NCBI GenBank assembly: GCA_028281075.1
Contig: JANQKO010000059.1
Location: 1-34,738 of the forward strand
DNA from: Alphaproteobacteria bacterium
GTDB lineage: Bacteria > Pseudomonadota > Alphaproteobacteria > GCA-2731375
Direction of reading: 5' to 3'
Length of the DNA: 34,738 nt
Shown: positions 7,196-15,671 of the stretch, one piece after another
Layout: the number at the start of each line of letters is the position of its first letter
Numbering within the stretch: position 1 is the first letter of the stretch
Position numbers and translations under genes: made by a program
Notes under the pieces: model-generated
Told to the model about the DNA's origin: nothing
Database searches by the model: none
The model's input: only the letters and a program-made list of their open reading frames with translations

Positions 7196-7378
7196 CTATT
7201 TTTTAAAGAACGCTTCGGCGCCACCACGCGCCGCTTCCTTGGCGGTGATGGCCTCGCGGACACGCAGGATTTCGGCTTCCAGGTCGGCGATATAGTCGTG
7301 CAGGGCCTCGATCGACATGTCGTCGAGCTTCCGCTTTTCCGGCTTCTTCGCGGGCGGATCCAACCCGTCCCAGTCCAT
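7196..7378 (-). CDS. DUF1192 family small protein
   Basis: A 60-aa protein with the family's shape. It starts MDWDGLDPP, followed by a lysine-rich linker (KKPEKRKLDDMS), a helical coiled-coil-like segment ALHDYIADLEAEILRVREAI and a KKxAA-type tail ending FFKK. No enzymatic motif; function unknown. The start at 7378 is the conserved MDWD; upstream extension to 7453 gives residues not found in the family. It is divergent from the quinone oxidoreductase gene, with 102 bp between starts. DUF1192 next to a zeta-crystallin-type oxidoreductase and a DUF1013 gene is a recurrent alphaproteobacterial arrangement, which supports the call. Confidence 0.85.
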   Translation of the reverse strand: MDWDGLDPPAKKPEKRKLDDMSIEALHDYIADLEAEILRVREAITAKEAARGGAEAFFKK

Positions 7379-7480
7379 CGATCGGCCTCCCTGCCTGTCC
7401 CGGGCCATTCGCCGGTTGCCTACCACAGCCGAACATACTAGACCGGACGCCATTATCGCCAGACTTCAGCCGGAAATGCC

Positions 7481-8482
7481 ATGACGACCCTGCCCGACGA
7501 GATGACCGCGATCGAGATCACCGAGCCCGGCGGTCCGGACGTACTGCGGCCCACGACGCGGCCATTGCCCGCCCATGGCGCCGGCGAGGTGTTGATCAAG
7601 GTCGATGCCGCCGGCGTCAACCGCCCCGACTGCATGCAGCGCGAAGGCGGCTACCCGCCGCCGCCGGGCGCGCCGGATATCCCCGGCCTGGAGATCGCCG
7701 GCACCGTCGCCGCCGCCGCGCCCGACGTCACCGGCCTGGCGGTCGGCGACCGGGTCTGCGCGCTGGTCGCCGGCGGCGGCTATGCCGAGTACTGCGTGGC
7801 GGCGGCCGACCTGTGCCTGCCGGTGCCGACGGGCCTGGACCCGACCGAGGCCGCGGCCCTGCCCGAGACCTTCTTCACGGTCTGGACGAACGTGTTTCAG
7901 CGCGGCCGCCTGCGGCCGGGCGAGACCATCCTGATCCACGGCGGCTCGAGCGGCATCGGCACGACGGCGATCCAGTTGGCGAAACAGTTCGGCGCCCGCG
8001 TCTTCGTCACCGCCGGCAGCGCCGAGAAGTGCCGGGCCTGCGAGGCGCTGGGCGCCGACCAAGCCATCAACTACCGCGAGGCGGATTTCGTGCCGGCCGT
8101 GGCGGAACTGACCGACGGCGCCGGCGTCGACCTGATCCTGGACATGGTCGGCGGCGACTACCTGCCCCGGAACGTCGAGGCGCTGGCCGTCGAGGGTCGG
8201 CTGGTGCAGATCGCCTTCCTGCGCAGCCCGAAGATGCAGTTCAATTTCCTGCCGATGATGCTGAAGCGGCTGACGCTGACCGGGTCGACGCTGCGGCCGC
8301 GCACGGTGGCGCAGAAGGCCGTCATCGCCGGGGAGCTGCGCGAGCGGGTCTGGCCGCTGCTGAACGACGGCAAGGTCAGGCCGGTGATGGATTCGACCTT
8401 TCCGCTGGCCGACGCGGCCGGCGCCCATGCCCGGATGGAAAGCAGCAGCCATATCGGCAAGATCGTGCTGGAGATTTCCTAG
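7481..8482 (+). CDS. NAD(P)H:quinone oxidoreductase, zeta-crystallin/PIG3 type
   Basis: A 333-aa zinc-free medium-chain dehydrogenase/reductase. It would reduce quinones with NADPH, probably as a cytosolic homodimer. The N-terminal GroES-like domain includes VDAAGVNRPDCMQREGGYPPPPGAPDIPGLE and lacks the zinc ligands of alcohol dehydrogenases. The Rossmann domain has GGSSGIGTTAIQLAK (about residues 150-164) and NYREADF after it, as in PIG3-like enzymes. The stop codon TAG at 8480-8482 lies inside the CTAG that flanks the mobile-looking element at 8483-8842, so the element inserted at the very end of the gene without changing the protein. Confidence 0.93.
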   Translation: MTTLPDEMTAIEITEPGGPDVLRPTTRPLPAHGAGEVLIKVDAAGVNRPDCMQREGGYPPPPGAPDIPGLEIAGTVAAAAPDVTGLAVGDRVCALVAGGGYAEYCVAAADLCLPVPTGLDPTEAAALPETFFTVWTNVFQRGRLRPGETILIHGGSSGIGTTAIQLAKQFGARVFVTAGSAEKCRACEALGADQAINYREADFVPAVAELTDGAGVDLILDMVGGDYLPRNVEALAVEGRLVQIAFLRSPKMQFNFLPMMLKRLTLTGSTLRPRTVAQKAVIAGELRERVWPLLNDGKVRPVMDSTFPLADAAGAHARMESSSHIGKIVLEIS

Positions 8483-8842
8483 CAGGCTGCTGAAGAAGCC
8501 GCGATATCGGCGCCAACATGCTTCGAGACGACGCTTCGCGTCTCCTCAGCACGAGGATCGGTCGTTGAATTCAAAAGATTCCTCATCCTGAGAATGTGTG
8601 AAGAAATCGCACCGATGCCCCCCAGGTTGTCATCCTGGCGAAGCCTGCCCCGGCGAAGGCCGGGGGCCAGGATCCATGTTTTTTGTTTTTGAACAGGTTG
8701 CGATGCCGCTGGATGCTGGCCTTCGCCAGCATGACGGTTTTCTTTGGGTCAGAGGTAATTTCTTCACAGGCTCTGAGGAAGCCCCGATAGGGGCTGTCTC
8801 GAAGGATGGTCAGCCGCGATATCGGATCATTTCAACAGCCTG
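8483..8842. mobile_element. MITE-like non-coding element, 360 bp
   Basis: The ends are imperfect terminal inverted repeats. The left begins CAGGCTGCTGAA with GCCGCGATATCGG further in; the right, read on the other strand, begins CAGGCTGTTGAAA with CCGATATCGCGGC further in. Both ends are flanked by CTAG (8479-8482 and 8843-8846), which could be a 4-bp target duplication, although CTAG is palindromic and may be part of the repeat. No transposase is encoded. A nested palindromic repeat at about 8629-8735 (TCCTGG..CCAGGA and GCTGGC..GCCAGC blocks) suggests an insertion inside it. Confidence 0.65.
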
Positions 8843-8855
8843 CTAGACGCGGGCT

Positions 8856-8883
8856 TTGTCTCGGGCCGGAGTTGCACTATAAA
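8856..8883 (+). promoter_or_regulatory. Promoter of the trcR-family gene
   Basis: TTGTCT (8856-8861) and TATAAA (8878-8883) are 16 bp apart and lie 73 bp upstream of the gene starting at 8956. The -35 box begins only 10 bp after the flanking CTAG of the MITE-like element, so the insertion may have replaced anything that used to lie further upstream. Confidence 0.5.
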
Positions 8884-8955
8884 GCGCGCTTGTTCATGAC
8901 AGTTTGACTTCGGGCGGTCCGGAACCGGGCCGCCCGGCAGCGTGGGAGAAACGGT

Positions 8956-9729
8956 ATGTCCAAACCGCTGATGCCGAAAGCGACGGCCGTCTGGCTGGTC
9001 GACAACACCGCGCTGACGTTCGAGCAGATCGCCGACTTCTGCGGCCTGCACCCGCTGGAAGTGAAAGGCATCGCCGACGGCGAGGTGGCGCAGGGCATCC
9101 AGGGCCTGGACCCGGTCGCCACCGGCCAGATCACGCGGGAGAATCTCGAACGCAGCATCGACGACCCGAACACCATGCTGGTGATGGAGAGGCCACCGGT
9201 CGAGCTGCCGCCGACGCGCGGCCGCGGCGGCCGCTACACGCCGCTCAGCAAGCGCCAGGACCGGCCCAACGCCATCGCCTGGCTGCTGCGCAACCATCCC
9301 GAGCTGACCGACGCCCAGGTCGGCAAGCTGGTCGGCACGACCAAGCCGACGATCCAGTCGATCCGCGACCGGTCGCACTGGAACATGCCGAACATCAAGC
9401 CGCAGGACCCGGTCACGCTGGGCCTGACCACGCAGGTCGATCTCGACGCCGCCGTGCAGAAGGCGCAGGAGAAGCTGCGCCGGCAGCAGGCCAAGGAAGA
9501 GAAGGCCGCGGACAAGGCCAAGGCCGAGCAGTTCGCCGCGGCCGAAGCCGCCGGCATGCCCTCGACCCAGCCCGTGCCCGAGCCGGCGCCGGAACCCGCC
9601 GCCGAGCCGGCGCCCGAAGAGCCGCCGGCCCCCGAGCCGCCGGCGCGGGAACTGTCGGCCGAGGAGGTGTTCGGCGCCGCACCCACCGACGACGCTGGCG
9701 ACGACGCCGGCGACGACGAGCGCCCCTAG
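8956..9729 (+). CDS. trcR: DUF1013 / cell-cycle transcriptional regulator TrcR family
   Basis: A 257-aa protein of the alphaproteobacterial DUF1013 family, called TrcR in Caulobacter, where it acts with RNA polymerase on cell-cycle genes. Residues about 1-165 are the conserved part, with MPKATAVWLVDNTALTFEQIA, GLHPLEVKGIADGEVA and the HTH-like IAWLLRNHPELTDAQVGKLVGTTKPTIQSIRDRSHWN. After that come a lysine/alanine-rich helix (residues 170-200) and an acidic proline/alanine tail (PEPAPEPAAEPAPEEP) ending in repeated DDAGD, longer than in many homologues and probably disordered. It lies downstream of DUF1192 and the quinone oxidoreductase in the usual order. The symbol is used in the family sense. 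Confidence 0.88.
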   Translation: MSKPLMPKATAVWLVDNTALTFEQIADFCGLHPLEVKGIADGEVAQGIQGLDPVATGQITRENLERSIDDPNTMLVMERPPVELPPTRGRGGRYTPLSKRQDRPNAIAWLLRNHPELTDAQVGKLVGTTKPTIQSIRDRSHWNMPNIKPQDPVTLGLTTQVDLDAAVQKAQEKLRRQQAKEEKAADKAKAEQFAAAEAAGMPSTQPVPEPAPEPAAEPAPEEPPAPEPPARELSAEEVFGAAPTDDAGDDAGDDERP

Positions 9730-9825
9730 CCCGGCGTTCAAGGACGTCGGCGACCGGCGACGCGCGCGCCGGCGGGCACGCCGCGCGCGCCCCACGGATA
9801 TGGATCGACAGGAGGCGATGACGCG

Positions 9826-11460
9826 ATGGCGCGGATGACGGGCGGACGGGCGCTGGTGCGGTCGATCATGGCGCAGGGCATGGATACGGTGTTCGGCCTG
9901 CCCGGCGTGCAGATGGACCATTTCTTCAACGCCCTGCACGACGAAGGCAACGCCGTCCGCGTGATCCAGACCCGGCACGAGCAGGGCGCCGCCTACATGG
10001 CCTTCGGCTATGCCGCGGCGACCGGCCGGGCCGGCGCCTTCGCGGTGGTGCCGGGCCCGGGCCTGCTGAACACCACGGCGGCGCTGTCGACGGCCTATGG
10101 CTGCAACACGCCGGTGCTGGCGCTGACCGGGCAGATCCCGTCGGCCTATATCGGCCGCGGCCTGGGCATGCTGCACGAGATCCCGGACCAACTGGCGCTG
10201 CTGCGCGGCCTGACCAAATGGGCCGCGCGCATCGAGCATCCGGCCCAGGCGCCGGACCTGGTCGCCGAGGCCTTCAAGCAGATGCGGACGGGACGGCCGC
10301 GGCCGGTGGCGCTGGAGATGGCGCTCGACATCATGGCGACGGAAACCGAGGTCGGCGCGCCCGCGGCGCCGGCCGACTATCCGCCGCTGCCGGTCGACAC
10401 CGACCTGGTCGAACGGGCGGCGGTGCTGCTGGGCGCGGCCGAGAACCCGCTGATCGTCGCCGGCGGCGGCGTCTTCGGCGCCGAGGCCGAGCTGCTGGAA
10501 ACAGCCGAGCTGCTGCAAGCCCCCGTCGTCAGCCACCGCACGGGCCGCGGCGCCATCGACGACCGGCATTACCTGTCGCAGACCCAGCCGGCCGGGCACC
10601 GGCTCTGGGCCGCGGCCGACGTGGTGCTGGCGGTCGGCACGCGGCTGCAGCACCAGCGCATGTCCTGGGGCACGGACGCGGATCTGAAGATCGTCCATAT
10701 CGACATCGACGCCGTCGAGCTGAAACGCGTCTCGACGCCCGCCGTCGGCATTGCCGCCGACGCCAGGACGGCGCTGGCGGCGATGCTGCCGGCGCTGGCC
10801 CGGCACAACCGCGCGCGGACGTCGCGGGCCGAGGAGCTGACGGCGCTGAAGGCCGAGACCCAGGCGCTGCTGGAGGACAAGCTGGCGCCGCAGATGGCCT
10901 GGCTGAACGCGCTGCGCCGGGGCCTGCCCGAGAACGGCATCCTGGTCGACGAGTTCACCCAGGTCGGCTACCTGGCCCGGGCCGCCTTTCCGGTGCACGA
11001 ACCCCGCACCCTGCTGTCGTCGGGCTATCAGGGCACGCTGGGCTATGGCTACGCGGCGGCGCTGGGGGCCAAGGTGGCGCGGCCGGACCGGCCGGTGCTG
11101 TCGGTGAACGGCGACGGCGGCTTCATGTTCAACGTCCAGGAGCTGGCGACCGCGGTGCAGCACGGCATCGGCGCGGTCGCCGTGGTGTTCGACGACGGCG
11201 CCTACGGCAACGTGCAGCGCATGCAGCAGGAGATGCACGGCGGCCGGGTGATCGCGACCGACCTGCGCAATCCGGATTTCGCGGCCATGGCCGAGAGCTT
11301 CGGCGCGGACGGCCGCCGGGCCGAGACGCCGGCCGAGCTGGAGACCGCCGTCACGGAAGCCGTCGCCGCCGGCGCGCCGGCCGTGATCCACGTGCCGGTC
11401 GGCCGCATGCCCGACCCCTGGCCGATACTGATGCCGCGCCGGGCCCGCGGCCGGCGCTGA
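9826..11460 (+). CDS. Thiamine diphosphate-dependent enzyme, acetolactate synthase-like
   Basis: A 544-aa ThDP enzyme of the acetolactate synthase / benzoylformate decarboxylase superfamily. The N-terminal pyrimidine-binding domain carries the catalytic glutamate E52 in RHEQGAAYMAFGYA. The central domain spans about residues 185-320. The C-terminal domain has the pyrophosphate/magnesium motif GDGGFMFN (from G429) followed by the asparagine of YGNVQRM. Motifs are intact, so it should be active. No regulatory-subunit gene (ilvN-like) or other branched-chain gene is nearby, so it is probably a catabolic or lyase member rather than the biosynthetic IlvB. The start has GGAGGCGATG upstream. The downstream dioxygenase could be in the same unit. 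Confidence 0.9.
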   Translation: MARMTGGRALVRSIMAQGMDTVFGLPGVQMDHFFNALHDEGNAVRVIQTRHEQGAAYMAFGYAAATGRAGAFAVVPGPGLLNTTAALSTAYGCNTPVLALTGQIPSAYIGRGLGMLHEIPDQLALLRGLTKWAARIEHPAQAPDLVAEAFKQMRTGRPRPVALEMALDIMATETEVGAPAAPADYPPLPVDTDLVERAAVLLGAAENPLIVAGGGVFGAEAELLETAELLQAPVVSHRTGRGAIDDRHYLSQTQPAGHRLWAAADVVLAVGTRLQHQRMSWGTDADLKIVHIDIDAVELKRVSTPAVGIAADARTALAAMLPALARHNRARTSRAEELTALKAETQALLEDKLAPQMAWLNALRRGLPENGILVDEFTQVGYLARAAFPVHEPRTLLSSGYQGTLGYGYAAALGAKVARPDRPVLSVNGDGGFMFNVQELATAVQHGIGAVAVVFDDGAYGNVQRMQQEMHGGRVIATDLRNPDFAAMAESFGADGRRAETPAELETAVTEAVAAGAPAVIHVPVGRMPDPWPILMPRRARGRR

Positions 11461-11550
11461 CCGCTGGTCTCAATACCTTAACCAAGGCAGGCTAGATACG
11501 GACCGGACGATGGCCGGGGCGCCGACCGCCCCACCGCGCGGAGCCGAGGC

Positions 11551-12387
11551 ATGGACGGCGCGTATCTGGCGCATTACCGCGAGCACGGCTATGCCGTGGT
11601 CCGGGCCCTGTTCGCGCCCGACGAGGTGGCCGGGATCGCCGCCGCCTTCGACCGCCTCTACGCCCGGGGCCTGGCGCACGGCGCCAGTTTCCGGCACGGC
11701 AACCTGCTGTACCGGGTGCGGACCGACGCCGACCTCGGCCCGATCGTGCCCATGGTCCAGTGGCCGGCCTATATCGAGCCGGTGCTGGAGCGGACGCGGC
11801 GGGACCCGCGCCTGCTGGACCTGCTGGCGCCGCTGCTGGGCCGCGACCTGAAGCAGATCATCAACCAGTTGCACTGGAAGCCGCCCTGGGCCCGGGGCGT
11901 CGGCTTCTCCTATCACCAGGACGCGCTGTTCCGCCGGCCGGCGGAGGCCTATCGGGATCTCGCCGGCTCCTATGTCCAGACCGGCATCGCCATCGATCCG
12001 CACGGCCCCCGGAACGGCGGCATGCGGGTCTATCCCGGCAGCCACCGGCGGGGCATCCTGCGCATCGAGCGGCCGGGCCGGGTGACCGACCATGAGATGG
12101 CCGACGCCGACCTGGCGGCGCTGGGCCTGGACCCGGCGGGCGCCGTGGACCTGGAGCTGGCGCCGGGCGACATCGCGCTCTGGCATCCCTATACGGTGCA
12201 CGGCTCGGGCCCGAACCCGAGCGCCGGCGACCGCCGCTTCTTCATCAACGGCTATGTCCGGTCCGCGAACTGCGACCGCGGCGAATGGGCCTTCCGCGAC
12301 GGCGCGCCCTGCCCGCTCGGCGAACCGGTCCTGGTGCATTACGAGGACCTGCACATCAGGCCCGAACCGCACTATACCGGCGACTGA
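11551..12387 (+). CDS. Phytanoyl-CoA dioxygenase (PhyH) family protein
   Basis: A 278-aa Fe(II)/2-oxoglutarate-dependent oxygenase of the PhyH family. The iron ligands are H122 and D124 in SYHQDALF and H217 in YTVHGSGPN. The arginines in DRRFFINGY (about 229-230) would bind 2-oxoglutarate. The N-terminus YREHGYAVVRALFAPDEVAGIAAAFD is the typical start of the family. The substrate is unknown; bacterial members hydroxylate many small molecules, and the ThDP-enzyme gene 90 bp upstream may belong to the same pathway. The active site is complete. The start at 11551 is the first ATG of the conserved region and is followed directly by it. Confidence 0.9.
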   Translation: MDGAYLAHYREHGYAVVRALFAPDEVAGIAAAFDRLYARGLAHGASFRHGNLLYRVRTDADLGPIVPMVQWPAYIEPVLERTRRDPRLLDLLAPLLGRDLKQIINQLHWKPPWARGVGFSYHQDALFRRPAEAYRDLAGSYVQTGIAIDPHGPRNGGMRVYPGSHRRGILRIERPGRVTDHEMADADLAALGLDPAGAVDLELAPGDIALWHPYTVHGSGPNPSAGDRRFFINGYVRSANCDRGEWAFRDGAPCPLGEPVLVHYEDLHIRPEPHYTGD

Positions 12388-12730
12388 CCCGACCCGGCCG
12401 GCGGCGCATTTTGCCGGGCCCGGCACCCGACTCCAATCGCGAATGACCGGATCTGGGGCAACTCGTCCCAGTCTGGCACAGGCGCATTTTGCGTCAATTC
12501 GGGACAAATTCACCATAAATCCGCGCGAACGCGGATCGGACAGCCATTCCAACGGCTTAGCCAAAAAATGTCACAGGTGCCTCATTTCGGCCACAAACTG
12601 GCCCGGGCTCTGCAAGGACCGGGGTGAGCCGCACCGGCGCCGACAACGGCCCGGGGCACGAACCGGGGACCAGGGGGTCTCGACCATGCCCGCCAACGCC
12701 CGGCGGGACCCGATCGAGAGGAGAGTTCAG
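12388..12730 (+). other. 343-bp intergenic region upstream of mlaC
   Basis: No coding signal. A weak promoter pair, TTGCGT (12489-12494) and CATAAA (12514-12519), has a long 19-bp spacer and is only a suggestion. A GAGGAG ribosome site lies at about 12718-12723, before the MlaC start. Confidence 0.35.
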
Positions 12731-13348
12731 ATGCTGTTCGGCCGTATCGTCAAAGCCACCGCCACCACCGTCGCCGCCGCCGGCCTGCTGTTGAGCGCGG
12801 CCGCCGTTCCGGCCCAGGCCGACGAGGCCGGCGCCACCGCGCATGTCGCCAAGCTGAGCGAGAACGCCGTGGCCCTGCTGACCGACCGGCAGATCGACGC
12901 CAACGACAAGGCCGCGGCGCTGCACAAGCTGTTCGTCGAGGGCTTCGACATCCGCACGCTGAGCCGGGCCGTGCTGGGCCGGCACTGGCGCAAGGCCGAC
13001 GACGCCCAGCGCGCCGCCTACGTCCAGGCCTTCGAGGCCTATGTGGTCAAGACCTATGTCCGCCGCCTGTCGCAGCTCGACGACGTCAGCGTCAAGATCA
13101 AGGGCGCCCGCGAGCTGAACGAGAAGGACAGCCTAGTCAGCACCCGCTTCGCCGGCCCGAACGGCCAGCCGCTGAACATCGACTGGCGGGTCCGGACCCG
13201 CGACGGCGAGGCCAAGATCATCGACGTGATCGTCGAGGGCGTGTCCATGGCCGTGACCCAGCGGGCCGAGTTCTCGGCGCTGATCCGCAGCCACGGCGGC
13301 AAGCTGGACATGCTGATCGCGGCGCTGGAGAAGAAGGCCGCGGCCTGA
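12731..13348 (+). CDS. mlaC: MlaC/Ttg2D family phospholipid-binding periplasmic protein
   Basis: A 205-aa secreted protein with a clear signal peptide: MLFGRIVKA, then a hydrophobic alanine/leucine core and cleavage after AQA (about residue 29). The mature part matches the MlaC/toluene-tolerance Ttg2D family, which shuttles phospholipids between the outer and inner membranes. Landmarks are FDIRTLSRAVLGRHWRKA, AYVQAFEAYVVKTYVRRL, the INWR-like NIDWRVRTRDGEAKIIDVIVEGVSM and the tail FSALIRSHGGKLDMLIAALE. No mlaA, B, D, E or F gene is adjacent, so it is a stand-alone copy here. In many Alphaproteobacteria it sits with a VacJ/MlaA gene. An intrinsic terminator follows at 13472-13511. Confidence 0.9.
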   Translation: MLFGRIVKATATTVAAAGLLLSAAAVPAQADEAGATAHVAKLSENAVALLTDRQIDANDKAAALHKLFVEGFDIRTLSRAVLGRHWRKADDAQRAAYVQAFEAYVVKTYVRRLSQLDDVSVKIKGARELNEKDSLVSTRFAGPNGQPLNIDWRVRTRDGEAKIIDVIVEGVSMAVTQRAEFSALIRSHGGKLDMLIAALEKKAAA

Positions 13349-13471
13349 GGCCCGGCCGGCCGGGAGACATCGACAGGTCCGCCGGGAGACGTCGCCACCG
13401 GGCAGTGCAATCGGGATCCCCCCATCCCAGCATTCGCCGCCCACATGAGCGCAGACGTCCCCGGCCCTGCC

Positions 13472-13511
13472 ACGGCGGCGCCCCTCCCCCAGGGCGCCGC
13501 CGTTTCTTTTT
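13472..13511 (+). terminator. Rho-independent terminator after mlaC
   Basis: A 12-bp perfect stem (ACGGCGGCGCCC at 13472-13483 with GGGCGCCGCCGT at 13492-13503), an 8-nt loop and TTCTTTTT. Between it and the cyclase start at 13799 there are about 290 bp of GC-rich DNA in which I see no gene or clear promoter. Confidence 0.85.
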
Positions 13512-13798
13512 GGGTTTCATGGTTCGAAGGACGCACGGGCGCCGGGATCGGCGGGCGGGATGACGTCGTCCGGCGCGGCGCTCCGGGCCGCTTGAGCGGG
13601 CCACCCCCAGGCGGCCACGCCGGACGTCGACGTCGCCGGCGATCCTGCCGGGCCGGTGTTTCCGGCGGATGTCCGCCGCCACGTGATTTGGTTTCAATTG
13701 TGTCGGCCGGCGGCCCCGCCGGCGTTCACGGCGAAATGGGGCGGCCGGCATGGTATGACGGTCGCGGGGGGCATATATGAGATTCCTGGCAGGTGGGC

Positions 13799-15424
13799 AT
13801 GCGGGGCCGAGAGGAACAAGACGACACCCGACAGGACAGCCGGCGCCCCGTGGGTGGGCCCGCCGGCGACCGCTACCGCATCGTCATCGAGCCGTTGACA
13901 GGGCGGGTGACGGCCAGGTTCGCGGGCACGACGCTGGCCGAGACCACGGACGCCAAGATCCTGCACGAGACGAACCTGCCGTCGGTGATCTTCGTGCCGC
14001 GCGGGGACGTGGCCATGGACCACCTGCGGCCCATCGACCTGCAGACCTTCTGCCCGTTCAAGGGCAACGCGACGCACTGGCGGCTGACGCTCGGCGGGCG
14101 CACGGTGACGCCGGCGGCCTGGAGCTATGAAACGCCCTTGAGCGAGGCCGACGGAATCGCCGGCCATATCGCCTTCTATCCGGCCGCCGTCGAGCAGTGG
14201 ACGCGGGACGGCGAAACCCTGCACGCGATGACGCCGCTGCGCACCGAGCGGCACCCGCTGACCGACTGGCTGCTGCTGTCGGCGGGCGCCGCCGCCTCGC
14301 CGGAAGCGCTGACCGAGCAGCTCGGCCAGCAGCTCGTCGCCGCGGGCGTGCCGCTGTGGCGGCTCTCGGTCGCGATCTGGACACTGCACCCGCAGCTCGC
14401 CGGCACCGGCTATACCTGGCGCGGCGACCGCGACGGCGTGGCGCAGATCTATACGCCGCACGGCGCGCTTGAGAGCCCGCAATACCTCAACAGCCCGGTC
14501 AAGTTCGTCACCGACGGCCTGGGCGGCGTGCGCCAGCGGCTCGATACCGGCGCGCCGCGCTATCCGTTCCCGGTGATGAACGACCTGAAGGCCGAGGGCG
14601 CGACCGACTATGTCGCCATGCCGCTGCCGTTCTCGGACGGCAGCATCCATTCCATGACGCTGACCTCGCGCGACCCGGACGGCTTCTCGACCGCCGACCT
14701 CGGCATGGTGTTCGAGAACTCCGTGGTGATCAGCCGGCTCTACGAGGTGCATACGCTCAGGGCCAACACGGCCGTGCTGCTGAACACCTATCTCGGCAAG
14801 CGCACGGGCGCGCGCGTGCGCGAGGGCCAGACCCGGCGCGGCGACGGCGAACGCTTGCGGGCGGTGATCTTCATGGCCGACCTGCGCGGCTCGACCGCGC
14901 TGGCCGAGCGGCTCAGCCGGGAGGACTATCTCGACGTGCTGAGCTGCTTCTTCGACTGCACGGCGACGCCGGTGACCGAGCGTGGCGGCGAGGTGCTGAA
15001 GCTGATCGGCGACGCGGTGCTGGCGATCTTCCCGCTGCCCGACGCGATCGACGCGACCGCGGCCGAGGCGGCGGCGGCCACGGTCTGCCGCCGGGCGCAC
15101 ACGGCCGCGCGCGACAGCCTGCGGCGGATCGAGACCGCGAACCGGACGGGCGGGCTCAAGGCCGAGATCCGCTGCGCCGTGGCGCTGCATCTGGGCGAGC
15201 TGACCTACGGCAATGTCGGCTCGCGGGACCGGCTCGATTTCACGATCGTGGGCACGGCGGTGAACGAGACCGCGCGCCTCGACGCGGTGGCGAAGAAGCT
15301 CGACGAACCGGCGGTCTATTCCGGCGACGTCGGCCGGCACCTGGGCGAGGCCGCCCGCTCCCTCGGCCACCATGCGCTGCCGGGCGTCGGCCGCGAGATC
15401 GAGATCTTCGTGCCGGTCGGGTAA
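13799..15424 (+). CDS. DUF427 - class III adenylate/guanylate cyclase fusion
   Basis: A 541-aa cytosolic protein with three parts. Residues about 25-135 match DUF427 (RIVIEPLTGRVTARFAGTTLAET, then LQTFCPFKGNATHW and YETPLSEADGIAGHIAFYP). Residues about 150-330 resemble the sensory segment that precedes many rhizobial cyclases (PLWRLSVAIWTLHPQLAGTGYTW, then a GAF-like stretch). The C-terminus is a class III cyclase domain with metal-binding D361 (FMADLRGSTAL) and D405 (LKLIGDAVLAIFP), adenine-selecting K401, and transition-state N489/R493 in NETAR. All catalytic residues are present, so it should make cAMP. I take the ATG at 13799, preceded by AGG 5-6 nt away; a GTG at 13793 is possible. Confidence 0.88.
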   Translation: MRGREEQDDTRQDSRRPVGGPAGDRYRIVIEPLTGRVTARFAGTTLAETTDAKILHETNLPSVIFVPRGDVAMDHLRPIDLQTFCPFKGNATHWRLTLGGRTVTPAAWSYETPLSEADGIAGHIAFYPAAVEQWTRDGETLHAMTPLRTERHPLTDWLLLSAGAAASPEALTEQLGQQLVAAGVPLWRLSVAIWTLHPQLAGTGYTWRGDRDGVAQIYTPHGALESPQYLNSPVKFVTDGLGGVRQRLDTGAPRYPFPVMNDLKAEGATDYVAMPLPFSDGSIHSMTLTSRDPDGFSTADLGMVFENSVVISRLYEVHTLRANTAVLLNTYLGKRTGARVREGQTRRGDGERLRAVIFMADLRGSTALAERLSREDYLDVLSCFFDCTATPVTERGGEVLKLIGDAVLAIFPLPDAIDATAAEAAAATVCRRAHTAARDSLRRIETANRTGGLKAEIRCAVALHLGELTYGNVGSRDRLDFTIVGTAVNETARLDAVAKKLDEPAVYSGDVGRHLGEAARSLGHHALPGVGREIEIFVPVG

Positions 15425-15449
15425 CCGACCAACCCATAGGGAAGGGTTA

Positions 15450-15547
15450 CCACAGAGGCACGGAGACACGGAGAACCAACTTGTTTTTTCGGCGCTTCGC
15501 GCCAACCAACTTTTTTGTTTGTTCTCGGTGTCTCCGTGCCTCTGTGG
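15450..15547. repeat. Long palindromic intergenic repeat (CACAGAGGCACGGAG type)
   Basis: The outer arms CCACAGAGGCACGGAGACAC and their complement close a 98-bp imperfect palindrome. At its centre is a smaller hairpin core GGCGCTTCGCGCC. The same architecture recurs at 16124, 16953, 26862, 27171 and 34543. It sits directly after the cyclase stop codon and could also end transcription, though no T-run follows. Confidence 0.85.
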
Positions 15548-15671
15548 TTGGATTTTCTTGTTCCCGCGCCCCGACCGGCCCAGAGGCGGTTTTGCTTGTG
15601 GCGGCCGGGAGCGGTGCTACGATCGGACGATCCGATATCGGACGGACACGCCATCGAGGGAGGAGATGCTT

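Noticed and set aside
8827..11391. 854-codon open frame on the minus strand
   Set aside because: It runs antisense through both trcR and the ThDP enzyme gene, whose motifs are intact. The translation is low-complexity arginine/glycine-rich sequence.
13694..15505. 603-codon open frame on the minus strand
   Set aside because: Antisense to the cyclase gene, whose catalytic residues are all readable on the + strand.
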